Below are positions 8,369 through 16,686 of a stretch of DNA of 50,798 nt, one piece after another. The notes under the pieces are model-generated. The model had not been told where the DNA came from and searched no databases. It saw nothing but the letters and a program-made list of their open reading frames with translations. This DNA is from Chlorobiota bacterium (GTDB taxonomy: Bacteria; Bacteroidota; Ignavibacteria; OLB7). The DNA lies in NCBI GenBank assembly GCA_028287785.1, contig JAQBOZ010000032.1, positions 1 to 50,798 of the forward strand, in the 5' to 3' direction. Every line of letters begins with the position of its first letter. Positions within the stretch are counted from its first letter, which is position 1. A program made the translations under genes and the position numbers.

Positions 8369-9715
8369 TCAGTTGACGCCGTATTCCTTCAGCTTCCTCC
8401 AGAGCGTGGTGGTGCTGATGCCGAGCTTTTCGGCGGCGATCGTCTTCTGCCCCTCGTAGCGCTCCAGCATCCCGAGGATATACTGCCGCTCCACCTCCGC
8501 CAGCGTCTTGTCCTGCGCGCCGATCACCCCGTCGTTGCCGCTTGGGGACTGAAGGACTTCCTTCGGGAGATGCGTTTCATCAAGCATCGGCCCGTCGGAG
8601 AGGATCACAAGGCGCTCGATGATGTTCTGAAGCTCGCGGATGTTTCCCGGCCAGCCGTACTTCCGGAGCGCTTCGAGCAGCCCGGGGGAGCAGCCCTGAA
8701 ACGTCTTGTTCATCCGCTCCGAGTACTTCATGCCGAAGTAGTTGGTCAGCGCCAGCACGTCCTCGCCACGCTCCCGCAGCGGCGGGAGATGAACGGAGAT
8801 CACGTTGAGACGATAGTAGAGATCCTGCCGGAACTTCCCCTCATCCACCATCTTCCGCAGATCGCGGTTGGTGGCGGCGATGATCCTGACATCGACCTTG
8901 GTCGGCTTGGTATCGCCGACGCGATAGACCACCATCTGCTGAAGCACGCGAAGGAGCTTGGCCTGGGTTTCAAGCTGCATCTCCCCAAGCTCATCCAGGA
9001 AAATCGTTCCGCCATCGGCCTCCTTGAACAGGCCGTCCTTGTTGGCGATGGCGCCGGTAAACGATCCCTTCACATGGCCGAACAGCGTGGACTCCTCAAG
9101 GTTCGGCGGAATGGCGCCGCAGTTGACCGGCACGAAACTCCTGCTCCGCCTGTTGCTGAGCTGATGGAGCGCCTCGGCGATCAACTCCTTGCCCGTGCCC
9201 GATTCACCCAGCAGCAGCACCGTGGTATCGGTGGGGGCAACCTTCTCGACCATCGTAAGCACGCTCCGAAGCGCCGGCGAGTTGCCGATGATCCGCCCGA
9301 ACGCCTCCGGCCCATTGATCCGCGATTCGAGCATCTTCACCCTGCTGTTCAGGGTGCGCTTCTCCACCGCCTTCGTCACCAGCTCCAGAAGCTCCTCGGT
9401 GTTGGTCTGCTTGGTGATGTAATCGTATGCGCCCGCGCGCATCGCCGCGACGCCGTCCTCCACAGAGCTGAAGCCGGTCACCAGCAGAAACTCCACGTCG
9501 GGGCGCAGTTCCTTCCCCTGCTGAAGCAGCGTCATGCCGTCCACCGGCTCCATACGCATATCACTGATCACCAGATCCAGGTCTTCATCGGCAAGGAGTT
9601 TCAGCCCCTCCTCTCCGTTCCGGGCAACCGAAACCTCGTGACCGTTGGCACTGAGAATCATTGAGTAGGTCTTGCGAACGCTGACCTGATCATCGACAAC
9701 TAGAATGCGAGCCAT
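8369..9715 (-). CDS. NtrC-family sigma-54 response regulator
   Basis: 448 residues. The N-terminal receiver (1-120) has the acceptor aspartate in LVISDMRMEP, threonine in LLVTGFSS and lysine in YITKQT. The central AAA+ domain has Walker A GESGTGKE, the sigma-54 contact loop GSFTGA (consensus GAFTGA) and Walker B GGTIFLDELGEM. A C-terminal Fis-type helix-turn-helix ends in TIAAEKLGISTTTLWRKLKEYGV. It activates RNA polymerase-sigma-54 at its target promoters. It sits 5 bases after the soluble histidine kinase gene, its likely partner, and is the last gene of a four-gene signalling cluster. The second loop residue is serine rather than alanine, a substitution seen in some active members. Confidence 0.93.
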   Translation of the reverse strand: MARILVVDDQVSVRKTYSMILSANGHEVSVARNGEEGLKLLADEDLDLVISDMRMEPVDGMTLLQQGKELRPDVEFLLVTGFSSVEDGVAAMRAGAYDYITKQTNTEELLELVTKAVEKRTLNSRVKMLESRINGPEAFGRIIGNSPALRSVLTMVEKVAPTDTTVLLLGESGTGKELIAEALHQLSNRRSRSFVPVNCGAIPPNLEESTLFGHVKGSFTGAIANKDGLFKEADGGTIFLDELGEMQLETQAKLLRVLQQMVVYRVGDTKPTKVDVRIIAATNRDLRKMVDEGKFRQDLYYRLNVISVHLPPLRERGEDVLALTNYFGMKYSERMNKTFQGCSPGLLEALRKYGWPGNIRELQNIIERLVILSDGPMLDETHLPKEVLQSPSGNDGVIGAQDKTLAEVERQYILGMLERYEGQKTIAAEKLGISTTTLWRKLKEYGVN

Positions 9716-9720
9716 TATGT

Positions 9721-10389
9721 TTATCTGGAGCTTTGTGGAAACCTCATGGTCGCCGCCGTACCGGCAGGGTCGGCTGGAGCGACCTCGAGCGTACCGTCAT
9801 GCAATTCTACAATACGTTTTGCAATGGAAAGTCCCAGGCCAAGTTTCCCTTCACGGGTTGTAAAAAACGGGCTGAAGATGTTCGGGAGCTTTTCGGCAGG
9901 GATTCCGCCACCGTTGTCCCGCACCGAGAGGATCAGATCATCCCCTTCCACCACGGCGGAAACAAGGACTGAAGAGGCGCCGGATTCAGCGGCGTTCGAG
10001 AGAATCTCCTTGAACAACCGCGAAATCTGAGCGATATCGCCATAGATGACCGTCTGTTTCAGATCAAGGCGTATATCCAGCGGTTCGGCGAGCTCCGCCT
10101 GACGCATGACCGTATCCACGATCTGCGAGATCTCCAGCGAAACCGGCCTGGGCGCGCCGACGGAGACGAAATATACGGCGTTTTCAATGAGCGATTCGAG
10201 TCTTTGCGACTCGGACATTATAATTTGAAATAGTTCGGGGTGCATTTCGGAAGGATAATCTCCCAAAAGCATTTCAGCCGACATACGGATGCTCGCTACC
10301 GGGTTTCCCAGCTCGTGCGCCAGATGCCGCATGAACGTGGTGAGCGGTGGGGGCGCCGACGTTGCCGCCGCATTGGATGCTTCAGCCAT
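9721..10389 (-). CDS. Soluble sensor histidine kinase
   Basis: 222 residues from the ATG at 10389 (preceded by AAGG). It is a minimal kinase with no sensor domain and no membrane segment. The H-box is HLAHELGNPVASIRMS, followed by the N-box EILSNAAESG, the G1 box DNGGGIP, the F-box FSPFFTT and the G2 box GLGLSIA. The only upstream material is an Ala/Ser/Pro-rich tail of about 30 residues. Such a bare kinase usually takes its input from a partner protein or serves as a relay. Its gene lies between a receiver-TPR gene and an NtrC-type regulator gene, so the NtrC protein is the likely phosphate acceptor. Confidence 0.9.
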   Translation of the reverse strand: MAEASNAAATSAPPPLTTFMRHLAHELGNPVASIRMSAEMLLGDYPSEMHPELFQIIMSESQRLESLIENAVYFVSVGAPRPVSLEISQIVDTVMRQAELAEPLDIRLDLKQTVIYGDIAQISRLFKEILSNAAESGASSVLVSAVVEGDDLILSVRDNGGGIPAEKLPNIFSPFFTTREGKLGLGLSIAKRIVELHDGTLEVAPADPAGTAATMRFPQSSR

Positions 10390-10457
10390 CGGATAGCCTT
10401 TATGGGGTTGATTGTGTTGCAGAGTACACGATTGTATATCCTCCGGTGAGGGCCGGA

Positions 10458-11117
10458 TTATGATACTGGTTGTTCTGCCAGCCATGCCAGATACTCGGCG
10501 GCAGTCTTATTGGTGGCATCGATAACGAGCGCCCTGCGGAAGTGCTCGATCGATGCCGCGGTGTCATTCGTGAGCAATGTGCAGATGCCGAGATAGAGAT
10601 GGGCATCGACCAGCGCCGGATCAAGCTGGATGGCGCGACGCAGCCACGTCAGCGCCTGCGCGCAGTCGCGGGCCATCAGAGCACGCTTGCCAAGCTGGAG
10701 GCACCGGCCCGCCGTGAGGCTCCCATCGGCTGAAGCCGATGGGTCCAGGTCGATACGGTCGAATATATCGCGGATCAGCCCCCGTATCATCTGGATCGAA
10801 AACGGCTTTCTGATAAAATCTATCGCCCCGAGCTCCGCCGCCTCGAAGAGTTGCTTCGGGACGCCATAGGCGGTAATGATCACCGCGGGCGGCGCGTCAG
10901 GGCTTATATGTCTGATCTCCCGGAGCATTTCCAGCCCGGTCATTCCTGGCATTCTGAGATCGATAAGCAGAAGATCGTAGTGGCCCGCAACATATGTCCG
11001 CAGCCCCTCGATCCCGTTGGGGGCCGCATCCACCTCGTAGTTATCGCTTTTCAGCGCGTGGACCACCGTGAACCTGATATTCTTCTCATCATCGACAACA
11101 AGTAAACGTCGTGTCAT
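10458..11117 (-). CDS. Response regulator with C-terminal TPR repeats
   Basis: 219 residues from the ATG at 11117, which has a perfect AGGAGG upstream. Residues 1-120 are a receiver domain: DDEKN acidic pocket, acceptor aspartate in LLLIDLRMPG, threonine in VIITAYG, lysine in FIRKPFS. About residues 140-215 contain roughly two TPR units (LGKRALMARDCAQALTWLRR, then LDPALVDAHLYLGICTLL and SIEHFRRALVID). There is no DNA-binding domain, so the output is probably protein-protein interaction. The gene lies between the two histidine kinase genes and may connect them. Confidence 0.88.
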   Translation of the reverse strand: MTRRLLVVDDEKNIRFTVVHALKSDNYEVDAAPNGIEGLRTYVAGHYDLLLIDLRMPGMTGLEMLREIRHISPDAPPAVIITAYGVPKQLFEAAELGAIDFIRKPFSIQMIRGLIRDIFDRIDLDPSASADGSLTAGRCLQLGKRALMARDCAQALTWLRRAIQLDPALVDAHLYLGICTLLTNDTAASIEHFRRALVIDATNKTAAEYLAWLAEQPVS

Positions 11118-11371
11118 CTCCCCACCTCCTTCCTCTCTACTCCGCCACGGACCGCTGTCCACGATGGCATGCATGAATATGCCCCCAGGTATCTCTCCCG
11201 CGGGCCATACGGACGTTTGATACCGGACGCGACGTTCGATCCGGGCAATCATCGAAGCATTCCCATGCATTCGGTGCCGCCGGGATAATTATGGATCGAT
11301 ACCAGCCAGCAATTGCAATAGTATCCAGATGTACATGCCTCCAGTGGTATACATTCAACAATGCGCGGCGA
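11118..11371. other. Intergenic region between membrane kinase and receiver-TPR genes
   Basis: 254 bases on the transcript strand between the kinase ending at 11372 and the receiver-TPR gene. It ends in a perfect AGGAGG ribosome site at about 11125-11130. The base composition is less GC-rich in the middle (about 11285-11360). I looked for sigma-54 -24/-12 elements: a TGG...TTGCA pair is present but the GG-to-GC spacing is 8 instead of 10, so I do not call it. No ORF is convincing. Confidence 0.4.
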
Positions 11372-13294
11372 TCAGGATGATTCACCAATCTTCCGGTCTT
11401 CAGGCACCTCCCCCGGCCCTTCCAGGCCAACCGGAGAAATGGGAAGAGTAAATGCGAATGAGCTTCCCTGACCGGCGGCGCTCTCTACCCAGACTGTTCC
11501 ACCGTGCGCATCAATAATTTCCTTAACAATTGCCAGGCCAAGTCCCGAGCCTCCAGCCCTCTGATCGTCCCGGACCTGGTAGAATTTTTCGAAGATGTGC
11601 CGCGCATCACCGGGAGCAATTCCGGGACCATTATCACGGACTCTGAACTCGATCCCCCCATTCCCCGCCGACGCGATGACGGCAATCGTCCCCCGCAGTG
11701 GGGTATAACGGATGGCGTTGCTGAAAAGGTTGGTGAAGACCTGGGAGACTCGATCGCTGTCGCAGAGAACATCGGCGAGGGTGAGCGGAATGCCGGTCGT
11801 GTCGATCTGGATCTCCTGCCGCCGCGCCAGCGGAATGATGTTCCGCACGGCGTTTTCCGCGAGGCTTCTCGGGGAAATCGGCGCAAGGTTCAACCGCATC
11901 CTCCCCGATTCCAGCCGTGAGAGATCCAGGAGGTCGTTGCAGAAGCTCTGGAGCCGCCTGACATCCTCCTGCATGTTGTGGAGCAGTTCGAGCTGAAGCG
12001 GGTCCATCCCGGCCCCCATATCCTCCTCCAGCATCAGCTCCAGGCTCATTCCAATGGAGGTAAGGGGCGTCCGCAACTCATGCGACACGGTGGAGACCAT
12101 CTTCGTCTTGATCTCGTCGAGCTGCCTGAACCGGGTAACATCCTTCAGGTGAAGGACATAGCCGAGGATATTGCCGGTCTCGTTCCTGATCGATTGCGCC
12201 TCGTAGTTGTAGGTAAGCTCGGCCCCCCCCGCCATCGACGTCACAGTCTCCTCCGGCCCGTCGAACCGGCCGGCGACGATATCCTCCCGCATCTTCAGCA
12301 TCAGCGGCCGCGCGGGCGCAAGATCGGCCAGATCGCCGCCGATCGCCATCCGCGCCGGCAGCCCGAAGACATCCTCCGCCCGCCTGTTGAAATAGATCAC
12401 CCTGAAGCGCTCGTCCGTGGCGACAACCACATCGGTAAGGTCGCGGACGATAGTCTCGCACCTCCGCTTCTCCGCCACGATCTCCCCCAGCTTCATCGCG
12501 TCGTAGGCGCTCAACTGGCGGATCATCCGGTTGAACGCGCGCACAAGGCCGTTCAGTTCATCCTCCGATTCACTCTCGGTGATATCGTGCTGGAAATCCC
12601 CCTCGGCAACCCGCTCCACGCTTGTGGTAAGCTGCCGGATCGGCATCAGCACCAGTTGCAGCACCTTCTGGCTGGCGACAATGCAGAGGATCAGCATCGC
12701 GGCGGCGATGATCATCGTGGAAAGAGCGATATACCGGGCGCTGGAATCTATAAGATGGATCTCCTGCAGGCTGTGCCGGTAATCGGTATCCCTCTGCGCC
12801 CGCAATGCCAGCACGATGGTCTGATAGACCGGCAGGTACCGATTCGAATAGAAGTCGAGCGCGCGTGGCATGGAGAGGGATGCGTCGCTGCCCGAAGCCA
12901 CGATCTCCACCAGCTCCGTCACCAGCACGTTGAGGTGTCGGAAGCGGTCGCCGATCGTGTCCAGCAGCCCACGCATGGCGGTGTCGGCCTCGGAGTGCCG
13001 CATCTCCTCGATCCAGTGATGAACCTGCTCCTGATGCAGCGTCATTGCCGCGCGCGAACTATCGCCGCGGTTGGCCATATACTGGATCAGCGACATGTTG
13101 TAGCCGGACAGCTCGTTCCGCAACTGGCTGCCCGCGTCGATCGTGCCGAACTCACCGCCGATAAGCGATGTGGCGCGATGGCTGATGTCGTAGATGTTCG
13201 TCACGGTCCAGACCGATACGAACGTCACCAGCAGCACCACCACGGCAAAACCGAGCAGGATCTTTGTACGGAGCGAGCGAGGGACTAGTACCAT
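11372..13294 (-). CDS. Membrane sensor histidine kinase (HAMP-PAS-HisKA-HATPase)
   Basis: 640 residues. It has an N-terminal membrane helix (about 11-32), a periplasmic helical sensor of about 155 residues, a second membrane helix (about 188-210), a HAMP linker (MPIRQLTTSVERVAEGDF), a PAS domain (VVVATDERFRVIYFNRRAEDVFG), a HisKA H-box (STVSHELRTPLTSIGMS) and a HATPase domain (NLFSNAIRYT, DNGPGIAP, GSGLGLAIV). The helical periplasmic domain resembles four-helix-bundle MCP-type sensors. It is the first gene of the signalling cluster and probably detects an envelope or soluble signal. Its direct partner may be the receiver-TPR protein encoded next. Confidence 0.93.
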   Translation of the reverse strand: MVLVPRSLRTKILLGFAVVVLLVTFVSVWTVTNIYDISHRATSLIGGEFGTIDAGSQLRNELSGYNMSLIQYMANRGDSSRAAMTLHQEQVHHWIEEMRHSEADTAMRGLLDTIGDRFRHLNVLVTELVEIVASGSDASLSMPRALDFYSNRYLPVYQTIVLALRAQRDTDYRHSLQEIHLIDSSARYIALSTMIIAAAMLILCIVASQKVLQLVLMPIRQLTTSVERVAEGDFQHDITESESEDELNGLVRAFNRMIRQLSAYDAMKLGEIVAEKRRCETIVRDLTDVVVATDERFRVIYFNRRAEDVFGLPARMAIGGDLADLAPARPLMLKMREDIVAGRFDGPEETVTSMAGGAELTYNYEAQSIRNETGNILGYVLHLKDVTRFRQLDEIKTKMVSTVSHELRTPLTSIGMSLELMLEEDMGAGMDPLQLELLHNMQEDVRRLQSFCNDLLDLSRLESGRMRLNLAPISPRSLAENAVRNIIPLARRQEIQIDTTGIPLTLADVLCDSDRVSQVFTNLFSNAIRYTPLRGTIAVIASAGNGGIEFRVRDNGPGIAPGDARHIFEKFYQVRDDQRAGGSGLGLAIVKEIIDAHGGTVWVESAAGQGSSFAFTLPISPVGLEGPGEVPEDRKIGESS

Positions 13295-13440
13295 ACGGAT
13301 CTATCGGTATCACGACCGGAGACAGTCCGGTCGATACGTGATCTGAGCGCCACCCGTGTAACCACGGAGAGCTTCACAAGCCTTTGATGGGATGCGCCGC
13401 CGGCCGCGAGGAGCCCCTCCGGGAGATGCCGACACCGGCG

Positions 13441-15114
13441 CTAGTAGAGGTATGGGGCGGGCGGACGATAATCGAGCGTGCCGAAGAAGTCGAACGCCTC
13501 CTGGCTGCTGATGATAATCCTGCTGACCCGCCGCTCATCGAAATTATAGGGGATATCGACACGGAGCCATCCCTTGTCGATCGAGGCCCGCGCGTTGCCG
13601 ACCCGGATGCCGAGCCCGGCGCTGGAATGGAACTGAATGCCGCCGATCTGCTCCGACTGCCGCCAGACCGATCCAAGGTCGTAGAATGCGGCCGCCCCCA
13701 GATCGAAGATCCAGATCTTGAGAAGCGATGGGAACCGGAGATCGGTGTTGATCACGATCCGGTTGTCGCCGAAGATGGCCCCCTGCGAATAGCCTCGAAG
13801 CCCGTTCAGGTTGTCGATCGGCAGCGCGAGATAGCGGGGCCAGTTCCAGACGGTCGATTGCGAGATGCGCGTGACAAGCGCGCCGGGGTTGAACAGATAC
13901 GTTCCCTTGAGCGACGAGCGGAACGTTGTGAACTGCGCCGATTTCCCCGAAAGCCCGGTCCCGGATTCCACGGCCGCGGAGCCGATAAAATTATCCCACC
14001 TGACCGACTGGTGGGCGTCCGCCCCGATATACACCACGTTATCCCCCCCGCCTGACACCGGCGCGATCTTCCCCACCGTCACGCTCCCCATCGCGCCGAT
14101 CGGCACCTGCACGTCGCCGTCCATGTCCGCCCCCACCACGCGGGTGTATTCCCTGCGCCGCGAGCTGATGCCGCCGAACACCCCGACGCTGTTTTCAAAC
14201 GCGCGCGGAAAGACGGCGCCGGCATCGCGACGCATCCGGTTGTACATGACGCTCACCGATGAGCGGAAGACATCGGACGACGCGACCTGCGGCTTCGCGC
14301 TGCTGAACCAGCCGCTCAGCGTGGTCCTGTGCGCCGGCACTTCCGACGTCACCACCTCGGTCCTGGACCGCTGCAACCAGGAAAGCTCGGGGCCGAAGGC
14401 ATAGGAAGCCAGCGCGCTGAACGCGTAAGGGGTGCGGTCGGAGAAAAAGGGATGCGCGGCAAAGAGGTAGCCGGAACGCTCGGGGCCGGAGAGAATCGCC
14501 TCGCCGCCGATCTGGATATGGGTGCTGAAGATGTTCGGATTGAAATAGAACGTCCCATATCGCCAGCCGCGATTGTTGAAGTTGGTATAGTCCGCCGAGA
14601 GGCCGAGCGTTTTACCGTAGCCCAGGAGGTTTGCCTCTCTGAGCGATCCGCTGTAGGAGATGGTTGTATCATTGGTATTGTAGCTTCCAGCGGTTCTGAG
14701 CGACCAGCTATCCTGCGTCCAGACGTAGAGCGTGGCGTGGGGCATCTCCTTCACCTCCTCCTCCGCGGTGGTACGCACGTCGATTCTGATATCGGCGAAG
14801 ATTGTCAGGCCGCGGAGGTTCTGCTCGATTTCGTCCAGATCGGACTGCGTGACAGTATCGCCGATCTCCCGGAAAATCTCCTGGCGGATCACCTTCTCCT
14901 TCGTAAGCGCGTGAAGATGATCCAGCAGCCCGCCGATGATCGGGATCGTGGTGCTGTCAAAGACATCGGCCCGTGAGATTGCGATGCTGTCCAGGATGAA
15001 CGGGCGCACGCGCGGCTTGTCGTCATCGACCTGAGTGATTTCGCGCGCGACCGCCAGCGACGATACCACGCACAACGCGCAGATCGTCAGGATGATGTGG
15101 AACCGATCACGCAT
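13441..15114 (-). CDS. BamA/TamA-like outer-membrane barrel protein
   Basis: 557 residues with a signal peptide (residues 1-23, hydrophobic core ILTICALCVVSSLAVA). About residues 35-130 form one POTRA-like unit (LTKEKVIRQEIFREIGDTVTQSDLDEIEQNLRGLTIFADIRI). The rest is predicted beta-strand-rich with alternating aromatic residues typical of a 16-strand Omp85 barrel. GLRGYSQGAIFGDNRIVINTDLRFP matches the conserved VRGF/Y-type loop-and-strand near the end. Canonical BamA has five POTRA units and about 800 residues, so this is a reduced Omp85 member, perhaps TamA- or FhaC-like or specific to this lineage. The last residue is Tyr rather than the usual Phe. Confidence 0.78.
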   Translation of the reverse strand: MRDRFHIILTICALCVVSSLAVAREITQVDDDKPRVRPFILDSIAISRADVFDSTTIPIIGGLLDHLHALTKEKVIRQEIFREIGDTVTQSDLDEIEQNLRGLTIFADIRIDVRTTAEEEVKEMPHATLYVWTQDSWSLRTAGSYNTNDTTISYSGSLREANLLGYGKTLGLSADYTNFNNRGWRYGTFYFNPNIFSTHIQIGGEAILSGPERSGYLFAAHPFFSDRTPYAFSALASYAFGPELSWLQRSRTEVVTSEVPAHRTTLSGWFSSAKPQVASSDVFRSSVSVMYNRMRRDAGAVFPRAFENSVGVFGGISSRRREYTRVVGADMDGDVQVPIGAMGSVTVGKIAPVSGGGDNVVYIGADAHQSVRWDNFIGSAAVESGTGLSGKSAQFTTFRSSLKGTYLFNPGALVTRISQSTVWNWPRYLALPIDNLNGLRGYSQGAIFGDNRIVINTDLRFPSLLKIWIFDLGAAAFYDLGSVWRQSEQIGGIQFHSSAGLGIRVGNARASIDKGWLRVDIPYNFDERRVSRIIISSQEAFDFFGTLDYRPPAPYLY

Positions 15115-15194
15115 TTACAATGAAATCATCTGAATTATACAAAGTCAGTGCCAAACAGGGGCACGCGGTTGCCGGTCACAGGACGCCATGATGA

Positions 15195-16547
15195 TCACGC
15201 CGTATCATCGGCTCGTCTGACCACGATCTTCCTTCCGGTCACCTTCACCACCCGCACGCTCTCCCCCGCCTGAATAAAGCTCCCGTCGCTGACCACATCG
15301 AACCGGTCGCCATCGAGCTGCGCCACGCCGGACGGACGGAGCGTGGTAAGCGCGGCGCCCGTATGCCCCATCAACCGTTGAAAATCGACGCCGGCGAGAA
15401 TGGCATCGGACGCGGTTGCCGGCGATGCCAGCACGAACCGGCTGAATGTCCGGGAGGCGGGAAGATACTTGATCATCAGCGCGATCAGAATGAAGAGCCC
15501 GAGAAGCGATGCGATCATCGTATACAACGGAACCGCGAGCGATTGATAGGAGATGCCGTTGAACCCGCCGACAAGCGCCAGAAAGAGCCCCCCGAAGATC
15601 AGCAGGATGCCGAGGATGCCGACAACGCCAAACCCGGGGATCACGAAGATCTCCAGCATCAGCAGAAGCACGCCGGCCACGAAGATCAGCACTTCCACAT
15701 AGGTCGCAAGATCGGCGGCGTACTGCGCGCCGAAGAAGAGCGCGATCGCGAAGAGCCCGATTCCCGTGACCACGCTGGGGTGCCCGGTCTTGATCGTAAA
15801 GAAGATTCCCCCAAGCCCCAGCATGATCAGCAGCGCGTTGATCGCCGGGTGCGTCAGCACATTGACCAGGGTCTCCCCCCATGCCGAGCCCGTCTGGATC
15901 ACCGGCGCCGATCCGTAGCCGAGCTTCGTCAGCGCCTCCCTCATCGTTGGAGCGACAAGGTCGCAGTAGCCGACGCGGGCCGCCTCATCGGTGGTCATCG
16001 TCAACAGCTCGCCCGTCTTTTTCAATGTTGAATCGTCGATCGAGAGATGCTCATCCACCATCGCCTCGGCAAGCTGCGGGTTCCGCCCGTTCCGTTCGGC
16101 GGTGGAGCGCATCTCCCCGCGCATATAGCTCACCACCTTCTCCGAGGCCCGTTCCCCGTTGCTGTAGACCGGCGTGGCCGCGCCGATGCTCCCCCCCGGC
16201 GCCATCGCGATCTTCCCGGCGGAGAGCGCGATCATGGCGCCCGCGGAGATCGCCCGCCGGTCCACGTAGGCAATCACCGGCACCGGTGAGCCCAGCGCCG
16301 CGTCCCGTATCTCCGTCGCCACATCGATACGGCCGCCGAATGTGTTGATATGCAGCACGATGGCCGCGGCATGATGCTCGGCGGCATCCGCGAAGACGCG
16401 CCGCGCATAGTGCGCCATCCCCAGGTCGACCTCGCCCGAGATTTCCACAACGTAGACGCCCCCGCTCTGCCCCCATCCCGTCGCGGGAAGAAGGAGCAGC
16501 CCGATAAGCGACAACAGGTGAACCGATATGATGTTGAGTATACGCAT
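15195..16547 (-). CDS. NfeD-family membrane serine protease (long form)
   Basis: 450 residues from the ATG at 16547, supported by GGAGG upstream and by a signal peptide that starts there. Residues ~25-220 are a ClpP/SppA-like protease domain: LHINTFGGRI oxyanion-type motif, a candidate catalytic serine in RRAISAGAMIALS, and a lysine in ERASEKVVSYM. About five membrane helices follow (240-380), then a C-terminal OB-fold NfeD domain (HTGAALTTLRPSGVAQLDGDRFDVVS). Long NfeD proteases cleave membrane-protein tails such as stomatin in archaea. No stomatin gene adjoins it here, although long nfeD and stomatin genes are often linked. Confidence 0.9.
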   Translation of the reverse strand: MRILNIISVHLLSLIGLLLLPATGWGQSGGVYVVEISGEVDLGMAHYARRVFADAAEHHAAAIVLHINTFGGRIDVATEIRDAALGSPVPVIAYVDRRAISAGAMIALSAGKIAMAPGGSIGAATPVYSNGERASEKVVSYMRGEMRSTAERNGRNPQLAEAMVDEHLSIDDSTLKKTGELLTMTTDEAARVGYCDLVAPTMREALTKLGYGSAPVIQTGSAWGETLVNVLTHPAINALLIMLGLGGIFFTIKTGHPSVVTGIGLFAIALFFGAQYAADLATYVEVLIFVAGVLLLMLEIFVIPGFGVVGILGILLIFGGLFLALVGGFNGISYQSLAVPLYTMIASLLGLFILIALMIKYLPASRTFSRFVLASPATASDAILAGVDFQRLMGHTGAALTTLRPSGVAQLDGDRFDVVSDGSFIQAGESVRVVKVTGRKIVVRRADDTA

Positions 16548-16686
16548 GCAGGCCTCCGCATCGAAGCTGTTGATCATCGGATTGCGTGATTCGCCGACCG
16601 GAGCCTCCGGCACCTGAATATACCACGGGAAGCTCCCATCCGATTTGTCCGCCGCGTCATACGGAGCGCGCCGCCAGACGTTGCGC

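Noticed and set aside
11318-11335. Sigma-54 -24/-12 promoter before the receiver-TPR gene
   Set aside because: TGG and TTGCA elements occur on the minus strand but the GG-GC spacing is 8 instead of 10.
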